A stretch of 64,000 nt of DNA from Yamagishiella unicocca (lineage: Eukaryota > Chlorophyta > Chlorophyceae > Chlamydomonadales > Volvocaceae). Shown here in pieces: positions 12,301 through 22,012 of this stretch. Made by a program: the position numbers and the translations under genes. Position 1 is the stretch's first letter; each line of letters begins with the position of its first letter. Location: NCBI GenBank assembly GCA_003116995.1, contig BDSL01000031.1:496001-560000 (forward strand), in the 5' to 3' direction. Under the pieces are notes generated by a model. It saw nothing but the letters and a program-made list of their open reading frames with translations. It was not told where the DNA came from and made no database searches.

Positions 12301-12752
12301 ACCCGGGCCAGGGTCCGGTAGTCGGTGTCCAAGAGGGTGATGGGGCGGTAGTTGGCGGGGAGGGTGGGGTCCTGGTCCTTGAAGAAGGAGGTGATGACCC
12401 CGTCCAGGAAGCCGGCGGGGGCACGGTCGGTGGCGGCAAAGGCGGTGAAGACGGCGGCGAGGACGGGGGCAAGGGTCGGGGCGTAGTGTTGGTAGAGCTC
12501 GGTGGGGAGGCTGTCTGCGCCCGGGGACCGGCCGGGGGGGGCGGTGTGGATCGCAGCCAGCACCTCCGCGGGGGTAACGAGGGGGGCGCCCAGAGCGTCC
12601 ACGGCGGTGGGTGGGCAGCGGCGTCCCAGCGCACGGAGGGCCTGCAGGACCCGTTGGCGGGCCCGCGGGTCGCCCGCCGGGGCTGTGCAGATGCGCTGCC
12701 AGAAGGCCGCGACAATGGAGGGGAGCTCCTGTGGGTCGGCGCTGGCCAGGCC
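9335..12752 (-). mobile_element. 5'-truncated LINE (non-LTR retrotransposon), copy 1
   Basis: The coding strand is minus. The frame running down from about 12752 encodes a LINE-type reverse transcriptase: a palm region with FLDFQKAYDTVDR, GVRQGCPAAPLL, and the catalytic YADD box near 11860. It continues to a zinc-knuckle tail (CPCGA, then HHFWEC) near 10130. One in-frame TGA at 10502-10500 interrupts the frame between the RT/thumb part and the tail. No apurinic endonuclease domain precedes the RT, so the element is 5'-truncated. A non-coding 3' region runs from 9710 to about 9335 and ends with a motif matching CTTGTAATACTCGCATTCTG on the minus strand. The junction at 12752 abuts sequence that is shared with duplication unit B. 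This copy cannot mobilise itself. Confidence 0.88.
10500..10502 (-). other. in-frame stop (TGA) inside the LINE frame
   Basis: The RT frame ends here, and the same reading frame reopens at once and encodes the conserved zinc-knuckle tail (10469-9711). This makes it a point-mutation stop, not the natural end of the protein. Confidence 0.8.
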
Positions 12753-13524
12753 TGCCTTTCCCGGACTACAACAAGTCGTCAACTGGTCAACGTGTCGCCT
12801 ACGTAAAAGTTCGTGCCCTCTCATGTCCTCTTTGATTGGTGGAGCATTTGAAGACAATACTGAGCCTGACGGAGCCCGTCGGAGCCTGACGTAGAAAACC
12901 GTAGGGTACTGCCGCTTCGGGAACTGACCTGCAACATTGAAGGAACACGCACTTGCTACGCCGGGAGTCTGTGGTAGCGTTGCTGTAAGAGAAATCGGCG
13001 ACAAAGAAGGCCGTGAGAAGTGCGAAATTGAGGGACTTCGCGCCGGATTTTTCAGTAAAAAGTCCGACCGCGGCACGTCGGCGACGGCCTGCGTTGGGTT
13101 GAAAAATGCATATGAACGCATAGGATGGCGTTTACCTAGATTGAGTTGAATCCCTCTGATCATATCTTGCCAGGTGCTCAGCACGAACGGGCTATATGAA
13201 ATGACTTCAACCACTTGCAACGGTGACTAGTGATCCACATTTCCGGAGGCCAAGCGAGGAATTGTTTTATTGCATGCAAACCGATACTGCAAAATACCTC
13301 ATAACAAGGCTTGGCCATTGCTTCTTGGTGGCAAGCCCCAAGCCACTTCCTGTCCGTACACCTCGTCGCAGTCGCATAAGCGCCGCAATAGCGCATGTAT
13401 GGAACACATGTACATGATAGCGTATTGAACAGGAATTCCACCTCGTTTTGGAGCAGCGCTACGACAGACTGGGTTCAAAGCACAGGCTTTTGCCGGGTCT
13501 CTGGCTGGCTTCCGTTGCAGAATA
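12753..13524. repeat. segmental duplication unit A, 5' flank of glycosyltransferase copy A
   Basis: Matches 21382-22012 in order: a block starting GCCTGCCTTTCCCGGACTAC, then a block containing CGCACTTGCTACGCCGGG, then the sequence before the ATG. It probably holds the promoter of copy A. Unit B carries an extra insertion of about 230 bases here, and A carries a different stretch at 13080-13480. No gene seen. Confidence 0.75.
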
Positions 13525-16394
13525 ATGACAGTATGCGTCGGCAAGGCCATAACTGGGCTGTTAGTGGCTATTACGCTGAACCACATATTGATCCGGGCAG
13601 CGTCGAAACCCTCTGCTGATTGCCCAGAGCCACATCGGCAGCTTCTCCTTGACTACAAAGCCTTCCACGACGCCAACAAGCACTCTCCTGATGCGCAGTA
13701 CCTTGTACAAGTGTGTTGGAGCCAGGGTTGCATGGGAACAGGTGCGTCAGCGTTGTGACTCTACATTTCGCGCACAGGTTTTGTGCAGTCCATGGACATA
13801 TATATATAGTATATATTTGGCATAGCTGCATTCCGTATTTTTTCGCCCAGGTGACCGCGTCCGTGGTACAATGTGGCTGCTCCGTGTGGCAATAGCGCAC
13901 AAGAAAATACTTTTGATAGATTGGCTACATCCTGCTGCCATTACAAACTTTCTGGTCCCGAATGAGATCGACTGGACGTCTTCGGGCTTGGCCAACGTGG
14001 ATGTGCACCAAGCCAATGCGATAGGTACGTATGTACGGCACGTAAGTAAAAAACCTGGTACCAACCGCCTATGCCAACGTGGATGTGCACCAAGCCAATG
14101 CGATAGGTACGTATGTACGGCACGTAAGTAAAAGACCTGGTACCAACCGCCTTTGTGCTCACAGCTTAGGTGGGATGGGAAAGTTATACGTAGACGCCAT
14201 CCAATGTTCATCGCTCTTTGCTGCTGCGGTGTTTGCCGGAGGGTTTGGCTGAGATCCCGGAGGGTTGCACTGTGTTGTACTTGATGGGTGGCCGTTTTCC
14301 TCATGACTGACGCCCACTGGAACCGATGGGCTTCAGCCTGGTAGCACAGGAAGTAGCTTAACACGTATATTAACACCCAGGAAGTAATCCGTGTGCTGCC
14401 ACCGGTGTCCTTTGACTGTAACAGGGTTTGATGTGTTCTCAGATGCTGTGTACCAAGGTGACCCAGCCGCGGTAGAGAAGTTCCGATCTACGAAGGTCGG
14501 TTGCCACGCCGCTCCGCTAGCGCTCCTGTTCATTTCGATTTTGCTACACAGCTGACGGTGTTACACCTGATCCCTGTCCTGCAAACGCAGACGCACGTTG
14601 TAACAACGAACCAACACTTTTACATCAACACAATGGTACGACAGCAGGAAGCAAGCAACGGTTCCGTTACTCTGGGCGCATACCTTCTCGCTGACGCAAA
14701 GGACCGGCCGTGCTCACAATTGACACACAGGCTGGGGTCACCCCCGTGAACTACACCCAGAAACTAGACATAGGCTCGTGCTATTACCACTTTTTATTTA
14801 AGCTTAATTCGACAATTGTGGAGCGGGGCCAGGCACACCTGCAGCAGCTGTACGGGCCAAGCCCCGTGGACTACATCGCATGGCACTGGTGAGCCATCAT
14901 GACGGCAGTTGCATTTGGCGGCAGCAGTGCCTGTAGCTACGCACATGGCCCTTCCTCGCCGTCGAGGTGCCATTGCGATGAGCACTGGTTGGACCTGTAA
15001 ACCTGTACATTGACGCATCTTTCGTTCGTCTAGCTGCCTACGGCTACGTACCGGCAACTTGCGGCCGGGTTATTAGCGCAGTGTTCTCGGCATTGACCCG
15101 GCCTCCTTCGTTCCTGCACTGCCACGCTACGCATCGTGCTGCAGGAGGCACTTCGACGTCGATAGAATCGAGGAGGAGCCCGTCCATGTCTCACTCCTCA
15201 ACAAGACCCTCAGCTGCGCGCAGCAACTTGCGGACCGGATCGGCCTGGACTTGACGAAGCGGAGGATAATGCTCATCACGGACTTTAACAGTAAGCAAAA
15301 GCACGCGGGGTGCGGGCTGGAAGTGTAGAGGCGGGGCCCCCGCCGGACACTCGCCATGCGATCCGCCCAAGGCCCAACTGCAGACCATACCCCTGCCTAA
15401 CTGGCGTCCCGTTTGCTCCAGAAGCGCCATGTCGGAAGAGCCATGTCGCACCCGGACGCCTGGGACCTTAGCCGGCGCCGACTTGAACGGGGCCTCATGC
15501 ACGGCCCGCGTCTGCGTCCGCACCCGAACAAAAGCCAAGCACACGTGCACGCTGACAGGTCCCTAAACGCTCGCGCGTCACACGCTTGCAACGCGATTGC
15601 GCTCGTTTTAAGCGCAAAGGTGCCTGGATTGGCGCCGGAGAAGAACTCGCTTGCTTTGTACGCGCCCCTCCGTCCCTCGTTTCTTGGTTTTGCTACGAGC
15701 GCAATGGAAGCGCCAAAAGGATTCATTCGCAATACGGTCATGTAAGGTTTACTTAGTCTGTAGGAGGTCCGGGTTCACCGCTGCACACGCCGCAAACGCG
15801 CAGTGAGTCGCTGTGCTTAATCAGTACGTGAATATGAACAGCAACGGGAGACAAAAAGGAAAGGCCACTGTGCGTGGATGTCAGTGGCACACGAACGCCG
15901 ACACGCCGCACTGTATTGTGCAGCAATAGCTCGCTTATTATCCGCAGCAGATGGCAGTCGGCACGGCTTCGCCTTATCTTGACATTTGTGTTTCTATCCT
16001 TCCAGTCCCCGTCCTCGTCGCAAAACAGTTCCAACCCCCGTCCTCGTCGCCAAGCAGTTCCCATGCCACTTCACTGCCCTTTCGCTGCCGCGCAGATTTC
16101 CGGCAATTTGTGTTGCAGGACATATTTACCAAAATCACGTCTCCAAACATCATCCCCAAGCATCTGGACGCAGCGCGCGTCCCGGAAGGGTCGGAGGTGG
16201 CCCCAGTAGTGCTGCAAGACTTTACGGACTTAATCAATATCTTTGTCGACCTGTACCTGCTGTCCCGCGCGCGCTGCCTGCTCACCAGTCGTTCCGGCTT
16301 CAGCAAGCTGGCGTTGTGGATGGCTGGCGGGGAACTGCGGCAGTGTCACAGGGACATGTCTACTTGCCAGGAGGAAATCGTGTGGCGCCGCTGA
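13525..16394 (+). CDS. fucosyltransferase-like secretory glycosyltransferase, copy A
   Basis: Seven exons chain in phase to 369 residues: 13525-13741, 13851-14024, 14425-14495, 14591-14635, 14731-14888, 15145-15290, 16096-16394. The N-terminus has a hydrophobic signal or signal-anchor segment, suggesting ER/Golgi localisation. Motifs: GTGDRVRGTMW (residues ~71-81), with the G-D-R-x-R-G core known from GT-B fucosyltransferases (NodZ/FUT8/O-FucT superfamily); SCYYHFLFKLNSTIVERG in the middle; and DLYLLSRARCLLTS-x-SGFSKLALWMAG near 320-345, matching the C-terminal nucleotide-sugar-binding motif of that superfamily. Donor and acceptor are unknown, so the fucosyl assignment is by motif only. An additional exon between 15291 and 16095 is possible; direct joining keeps phase in all three copies. 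Exon 2's donor site is duplicated (see findings). Confidence 0.72.
13991..14154 (+). repeat. 82-bp tandem duplication over the exon 2 donor of copy A
   Basis: Two copies with a period of 82 bases: the end of exon 2, its GTACGT donor and about 48 bases of intron are repeated almost exactly (GCCAACGTGGATGTGCACC starts at 13991 and at 14073). Copies B and C have only one. Confidence 0.92.
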
Positions 16395-16555
16395 CACAGG
16401 TGATAGGCTGATGCCATCGTCTTGTACCATTTCGAAATGGGTTCATTTGGGCCCTTCGATACCCTCAGTCAGGGTGTTGATCCTGCGGCGCTCTTGATGC
16501 TCGGATGGAAGCACCCTGGGCAAGGTGATTTTGGAGATGCTGTTCAAGCCAAGGT

Positions 16556-16560
16556 TGTAA
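16556..16560 (+). promoter_or_regulatory. TGTAA poly(A) signal candidate, copy A
   Basis: TGTAA about 160 bases after the stop of copy A, conserved at the same place in copy B. Confidence 0.5.
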
Positions 16561-17310
16561 AGATGGGTATACAAGCAAATGGGTGGTTGTGAAAGGCTGA
16601 GCGAGAGCGTGTACTATGGAACCGTGTTTTCTGAGCGGTAAACTATGCAACGAACGTGTTTCTTCCGTTCTTGAGCCGCTGGGTATGTCTGTGGACCTGA
16701 CCAGTTATACTCCACAAATTCGTTGCAGCGAGTAATGGCACGGAGGGGAGGAGTTTATCGCTCGCGCATACACTGAATTCCCCACTGGGGCATCGGAGTG
16801 CCTTACATGACGAACCGCGCTACAGTCGATTCGTGTGTTAGGGCGTTATGGGTGCATTGCGGTGGACTGATGCGACAGCGGCAGGCGAAGTGTAACCAGC
16901 AGTTGCGCGACTCGTTGCGTGGCGCAGCCCAGTGGGGTGTCTTTATGGCTGGGGGCTCCACCCGTCGTGATTTCGCACTTCCTCTTATGTCTTATCGGTC
17001 GATGCCTGCCGTACAGTAGGTGCTGTGTGCTGTGCATCCTTACCGGTAGCCTTGCAGCCTGTGCGGGCCTGTGCATGTATGACGCATACGTGCACTTACC
17101 TGCAGCTCTCTGGTTGCTGCGTGGGAACATTGGTAGCTGGAACATACGAAGATGCGTGGAACGGTTTTATTTGGGCCTCACGAACGCTTACTAGTCGGGT
17201 GTCCAGCCAGGAGAGGAAATCGACAGGGCCAGTCAGTCTGTCTGTCCGAGTCCATTACAGCAGGACCGTGCGTGTGTGGCGAGTGCGAGTAGTGCTGCTG
17301 TTGTTTAGGA
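16561..17310. repeat. 3' flank of duplication unit A
   Basis: About 750 bases highly similar to 26062-26810 in unit B. Similarity stops close to 17310, where Ty3/gypsy-related sequence begins. Short open frames are present in both copies but show no protein family. Confidence 0.75.
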
Positions 17311-18138
17311 CTGTATTGTGTCGCGACACAGTCCTGGCAACGGCGATCCTCGTATGCAGGCGGCAGGCTCGAGCAATCGCCGCCGCCACCCGCCAGGAGC
17401 AGAGGAGAGAAGGAAAGCGTCAGTTTCGTGAAAGGCGCAACAAGCAGGGTCTGGGTGTTGACTGCGATGTCCGCTCGCCAATCCCGGGCGCAGTGCCGCG
17501 CACGGGGTTGCGGGCTGGTTTCCGCGTCCACTCCAGGCCATCGCTGCTGGCAGCCTTGCTGTTGCTACTGTGGTGCTTGGCACGCAGGCGAACGACAGGC
17601 AGCCGCCGGGAGATCCGTCGTGGCGACGACGGGTGACGCCGCCGCCAGGCAATCCACGATTAGAGCAACTGGCACGGCTTGAGAAGGGTGGACAACTGGC
17701 ACCGGAGCCACGCAGTAGGACGGCAGTGACGGCACACCCACCACCTGCCGGCCAACCGGTAGCCGCAGCTGCGACAGCTGCAATGGAGGCGCCTGATGCC
17801 GCCACTGAGATGGGAACTAGCGGCAGCAGCGCTGCTGCCGCGACCACGCCCCCGCTGGCCGGTGCGGTGACACCCGATGGACAACGTAAGCCCCTCGACG
17901 GACCGCAGTTCGTTAAGGATGCAGAGGGAGGCTACATTTGGCTTGGTGTGAGCGTGAAGACTTGGAGCCGGGCGGGCGAGCCCGTTTCAAGCAGCCGATG
18001 CGCGCGAATGACAGTTAGTGTGTTTGCGCGCTTACTCAAGGACCTCGGCTGCTACACGGGAGAGCTGGGGCCGCCACAATCGAGCTTGTCCATGATGAGC
18101 CGATATTTGAGGCGCCACGACGCCACTCGCCGCGCGAG

Positions 18139-18606
18139 TTGGCCATCCAGGACGAGAAGTGCACAGAGCTCCGGGACGCCGGCATCATCCGGCCTTACTT
18201 CCAACTCTGCTCGCTACTCGCTCAACAGTACCTCAACAGTACGATGCCGGCAAAGAAGGACGCCGATGGCAACTGGACAGGCGCGCGCCACTGCTGTGAT
18301 GCACGACCGCTGAATGCTGCCACGAAGGCAGACAACTGCCACCCGCCGCTGCCGGAGGACTTGTTCGACAAGATGGGTACGGCCACGTGGCTGTCCAAGT
18401 GCGACTGTTGGGCGGCTTTCAATCAGATTATAGTGCGGGAGGAGGACCAGGAGAAGACGTCTTTCTGGTGGAAGGGCTGCCTGTGGTGCTACACGCGCAA
18501 TTTGTACGGCTTGTGCAATGCCACCTCCTGCTTTCAATGCGTGATGGACCACCACCTCCGCGCGGAAGGCGGGGCTACAGGACTGCTGCGTCGTTTTTGT
18601 CGATGA
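18139..18606 (+). pseudogene. Ty3/gypsy reverse transcriptase fragment
   Basis: Open frame with the first four conserved RT blocks. It starts within the linker before 'AGIIRP', reads through the LNAATK and fingers region and the K-T-S-F block, and then shifts frame just before FVDD. In the shifted frame the catalytic FVDD box is immediately followed by integrase sequence, so about a kilobase or more (RT thumb, connection, RNase H, integrase core) has been lost. Confidence 0.8.
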
Positions 18607-19195
18607 CCCGCGGTGTTTTTCACGGACGGAGGCAGGAGTCACCCGCAGGCGGATGGTGCGGCCGAATGGATTGTGCAGGTGGTGAAGAAGGGTTTACGTA
18701 AATACTGTGCTGTACGGCAACGGCCGGACTGTTGGGATCGGGATTTGCCATGGCTTGCATTGGGCTATCGCTGCTTGCCGCAGGCTGCTACACGCACGCT
18801 TGTCTCCTTACCACTTACTGTACGGTATTGACCCAGTTATTCCCCCGAGCGTGCGAGAGCGTTTCAGTGAGCAGCTGCATTTCGAGCAGCCTGAGAGGGT
18901 GTACCAGTTGTTCGAGATGCGGTTGGATGAGCTGCGTAGGCACATGCCGGCTGCAGGTGGCAACTCGGCGATTGCACAGCACCGAGATAAGCGGCGGTAT
19001 GCGATGATTCGTTCCGGCACCTACCGGCCCAAGCTTGAAAGGTTCACGCCAGGCGACTACATGTACGTGCTGCTGCACAACCGGACGAGCACGCTGCAGT
19101 TGCCCACTAAGGGAAATGTGTTGCGACGCTGCTGGGGCGTTGTGGCACCGAGCGGAAGGAGCACATCAGCAACCTGGCTCCCTGTCATCTGCCTG
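18607..19195 (+). pseudogene. Ty3/gypsy integrase C-terminal part
   Basis: Begins in the integrase core at FTDGG-SHPQADGAAEW (the third acidic catalytic region), with the usual LPWLALGYR and 'TPYxLxYG'-type features. A frameshift near 18800 moves the reading frame into GIDPVIPPSVRERF and the C-terminal barrel region (R-F-T-P-G-D-Y). A second shift near 19130 leads into RKEHISNLAPCHLPDLD, which joins the PHD finger. Confidence 0.7.
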
Positions 19196-19248
19196 ATTTA
19201 GACCCGGTGATTGATCCGCGTCTGGCCGTACCGGCGTACGACCTAGCA

Positions 19249-19383
19249 TGTGAGTCGTGCGGCTTCCCGGACCAGGGCGATAAGATGCTGCTGTGTGATG
19301 GTTGTGGGACGGGTTGGCACCTGTACTGCTTGCGACCTGCACTGAAGAGCGTGCCGCAGGGAATGTGGCTCTGTCCCCGCTGC
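19249..19383 (+). other. PHD finger domain (C4HC3) of the Ty3/gypsy pol remnant
   Basis: Complete C4HC3 spacing: CESC, then MLLCDGC, then GWHLYC, then MWLCPRC. PHD fingers usually read histone H3 tails. In a retroelement integrase a chromatin reader of this kind could guide target choice, much as chromodomains do in chromoviruses; that role is inference. The frame stays open from about 19145 to 19575. Confidence 0.85.
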
Positions 19384-20009
19384 GGTGAGGCTGGCATCAC
19401 GGTCAGGAAAGTAGAGGCTAAGGAGGTGAAGGAGCGGGAGGCGCCCACGAGTGGTGGTTTCCTCTCTGCGGTTCAGAAGCGACGGGTACTTTGCCACTTT
19501 GGGCGCGCTGTCCTTCAAAAGTACCGTGATCCGCTGACGATGCTGCAGACCATTAAGGCAGGACCGGGATGCTAGGCTGAACTCGGACTCATCCTCGACC
19601 CAGCCCCTGACGTGCACTCTGAGCAGTGGCAGTCATACATGCAGCTAGGTTAACCACGCCCGAGCGCGTGCGCGTCGCCTTACTTTACACATTGGCGCTG
19701 CAGCTGGTACGAGACCACCGTGTTGGCCTATGAGCCGCAGCCCTGAGGAGAGCTCCTGGGACGATACCCAAGCTCACCTTTCTTTATGATGATTCAGATC
19801 CGAAGCCACCAGCGCGATGCTGGTCCGTCCCCTACATGCGCTCACACCGGATTGAGCGGCTGTCTGAACGATATGGCCGACGGCAGGCCGTTCGAGGTGC
19901 GTTATGATGGATGTGTTGAGCGAGTGGATATGCGGGGACTGCGAAGTTGCCTGCGCGAGGAGAAGGAGGTGAAAGGGATGGAAGCCAAGCGGCGCGGTGG
20001 CCGGCGCTC

Positions 20010-20409
20010 TATCTGCACTTGCGGTTGTCGGAGCTGCCCGACATGTGGGCGCTTGGGGACGCAGTGGGAGTCACCACTGTGCTGCGCTGGCTGATGCCTG
20101 GGGCTGAGCCATCCACTGCCCACGTGGGGCGGTTGGTGAATCGTGTGCCCGGAGGTTCATTGTTTATGCAGCGGGAGGGGCACGCAGCCGAATGCCGGCC
20201 ACCCTGAGTGTGTGGAGATGCTTGCGTGTGAAATAGAGCCACTGCTGCGTTGCGTGGATCTTGGGCAGTGCAATAGGGTCTTGGATCCCTGGAGCGGCAC
20301 GGGCAGTATTGCCAAGGTGCTGAGCAGTGCGGGTTTCAGTGTCCTGCGGAATGATATTTCTGCTGCGTGTGTGGCTGCGCAACGGTTAACGCATGACCCC
20401 GGACAGTGA
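20010..20409 (+). pseudogene. methyltransferase-like Rossmann segment at pol 3' end
   Basis: Two adjacent frames carry WLMPGAEPSTAHVGRLVNRV and then, after a one-base shift near 20200, a segment with RVLDPWSGTGSIAKVL followed by VLRNDI. The D-P-W-S-G-T-G loop followed about 20 residues later by an N-D acidic pair is the motif I plus motif II layout of SAM-dependent methyltransferases, especially the DNA type. The frame ends at 20407-20409, before any catalytic motif can be seen, so activity is neither shown nor expected in this copy. Confidence 0.55.
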
Positions 20410-20683
20410 AGCTTTGCTAACGATAAGCTAACGCAAAGGGGCGATCAATCAAGTTGCATTTAGCTTCCCAACAAATAAGTCGTATCGTAGTGCGTTTCTC
20501 GCACTTTCCGCACATGCGCCAAAAAGCCCCGGAAGGCTCGGGCTCCAAAAGCAGGACAGCGGTCCAGGGAGCCAGAGGGATACACTGATTGGTTGCTCCA
20601 CAAGCTCCACTAGCTCCACGTTGAAAAGATGCTAAGCCTGTCGAATTTGCGAGGCGGTCATCTCCGGCGTCGCAACGTAGAAT
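20410..20683. other. short spacer between gypsy remnant and LINE fragment
   Basis: No gene seen. It might include the lost 3' LTR of the gypsy element, but no matching 5' LTR was found upstream. Confidence 0.4.
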
Positions 20684-21244
20684 GCGAGTATTACAAGGGA
20701 GCCAGAACGGCTACAAGCGCGGAAGCGCAACCAGGCGGGCCCGATGGGCCAGACCACGACACAGATCACTGGGCAAATGAGCCCGCCCTCACCGGCCGGG
20801 AAGGGGCACAAGCCGAAGGCAGCCAAACACGAGGACAGGGAGAAGGCAGCATGCACAACTCAAAGCCCGGGGAGGAGCACAAGCGCGTCCGGAAAACACG
20901 AACCACCTGCACCAAGCCAGCAGCGAGACGCGAGAGCGCGACCCGGCAAAACGGGGGCCCCAAGCCCCATATCCCAAAAGCACCCACAAAAGAGAGCAGA
21001 GCGGGGGCCCCAGGCCCCAACCCCAAAAACGCCCACAAAACCGCACCCGAGTCAACCGTCGGGCAAGTCCTCGGCCCCCGGGCGGCCCGGGAAGACCACC
21101 TCCCCCGCCGGCGAGGCGGCGAGGAAGGGGTGATCAGACGGGACGGCGGGGTCCAGCCCCAGATCGGCAAACGCACTGAGGCGGGCCAAGAAGTCGGCCG
21201 TCACCGCGGCGCACACCCGCACGACCGGCATGCGCCCCCAACGT
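20684..21244 (-). mobile_element. LINE copy 2: 3' end only
   Basis: About 560 bases aligning to 9338-9910 of LINE copy 1, same orientation, from the same 3' terminus (AATGCGAGTATTACAAGG on the plus strand) into the end of the coding frame. The match stops at GCATGCGCCCC, where copy 1 continues with CCGGGGG and this copy continues with unrelated DNA. The RT is entirely deleted. Confidence 0.88.
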
Positions 21245-22012
21245 AGCATCTTTGCAACGTAGCATCTTTTGCGATGCTACAAATGGGACGAACATCTCAA
21301 TAGAAAATGGTAGAATGCGTCGTATTTCCAGCCTCGGCTTACGAGACCTCAGAGCTTGCGCAATTTGCCCAGGCCCCATAGGCCTGCCTTTCCCGGACTA
21401 CAACAAGACGTCAACTGGTCAACGTGTCGCCTACGTAAAAGTTCGTGCCCTCTCATGTCCTCTATAAGCATTTGAAGACAATACTGAGCCTGACGGAGCC
21501 CGTCGGAGCCTGACGTAGGGTACTGCCGCTTTTGGAACTGACCTGCAACAAGATGCGTTTGCCTTCTACAGATGTTACAGATGCTAAATCCTGGCGTCTG
21601 CCTGGCTGCCCGCATTAGCAGCGCATTATCGGAATCTGTGCAATCGACGCTTAGTTCTCGATGCGCTTGCGACCAGACGTCTTCTGGCTTATAAAAAAAT
21701 CCTTCAGTGAGTTCTTACCCATGTTCATAGTGCGCAAATGAACAGTAAAGGTCTCCAAGCAGACGATGGAAGCGCTCCTGAAGGAAAACGCACTTGCTAC
21801 GCCGGGTGTCTGTGGTAGCGTTGCTGTAAAAAACATCGGCGACAAAGAAAGCCGTGAGAAGTCCGTGCGAAACTGAGGGACTTCGCGCCGGAATTCTCCG
21901 TAAAACGTCCGACCCGTGGTAGTCACACATCGTCCAAGTACGTCACTCGCAAGTTCCCCCTAGCATGCCTGAACCAGGCTTTTGCCAGGCCATCGGTCTC
22001 AGTTGCAGAATA
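21245..22012. repeat. unit B 5' flank of glycosyltransferase copy B
   Basis: 21245-21381 is filler not found in unit A. 21382-21550 matches 12753-12930, 21556-21782 is an insertion absent from A, and 21783-21925 matches 12939-13070. It probably contains the copy B promoter. No gene seen. Confidence 0.7.

Larger units (their letters stand above)
17640..20409 (+). mobile_element. collapsed Ty3/gypsy pol remnant with PHD finger and methyltransferase-like segment
   Basis: Pieces in order on the plus strand, in shifted frames: an N-terminal region of unclear type (17640-18100); Ty3/gypsy RT (18110-18570) with AGIIRP, MPAKKD, LNAATK, KTSFWWKG and YGLCNATSCFQ-like blocks and an FVDD catalytic box at about 18597-18608; an immediate jump to the end of an integrase core (FFTDGG-SHPQADGAAEW); integrase C-terminal domain (to about 19190); a C4HC3 PHD finger; a region with VRYDG-VERVDMRGLRS (19890-19940); and a SAM-binding-like segment (20279-20310). 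RNase H and most of the integrase core are missing, several frameshifts are present, and I found no LTR pair. It is dead. The PHD and methyltransferase-like parts are not standard Ty3/gypsy domains. Confidence 0.8.

Noticed and set aside
15420..15560. possible extra exon of glycosyltransferase copy A (and 24930-25070 in B)
   Set aside because: It has an AG before and GT after and an open frame, but in the phase required by exon 6 it meets a stop. Direct joining of exon 6 to the last exon keeps phase in all three copies.
17310..20680. LTRs of the Ty3/gypsy element
   Set aside because: I looked for matching direct repeats at both ends and found none, so no LTR is annotated. The element may have lost both.
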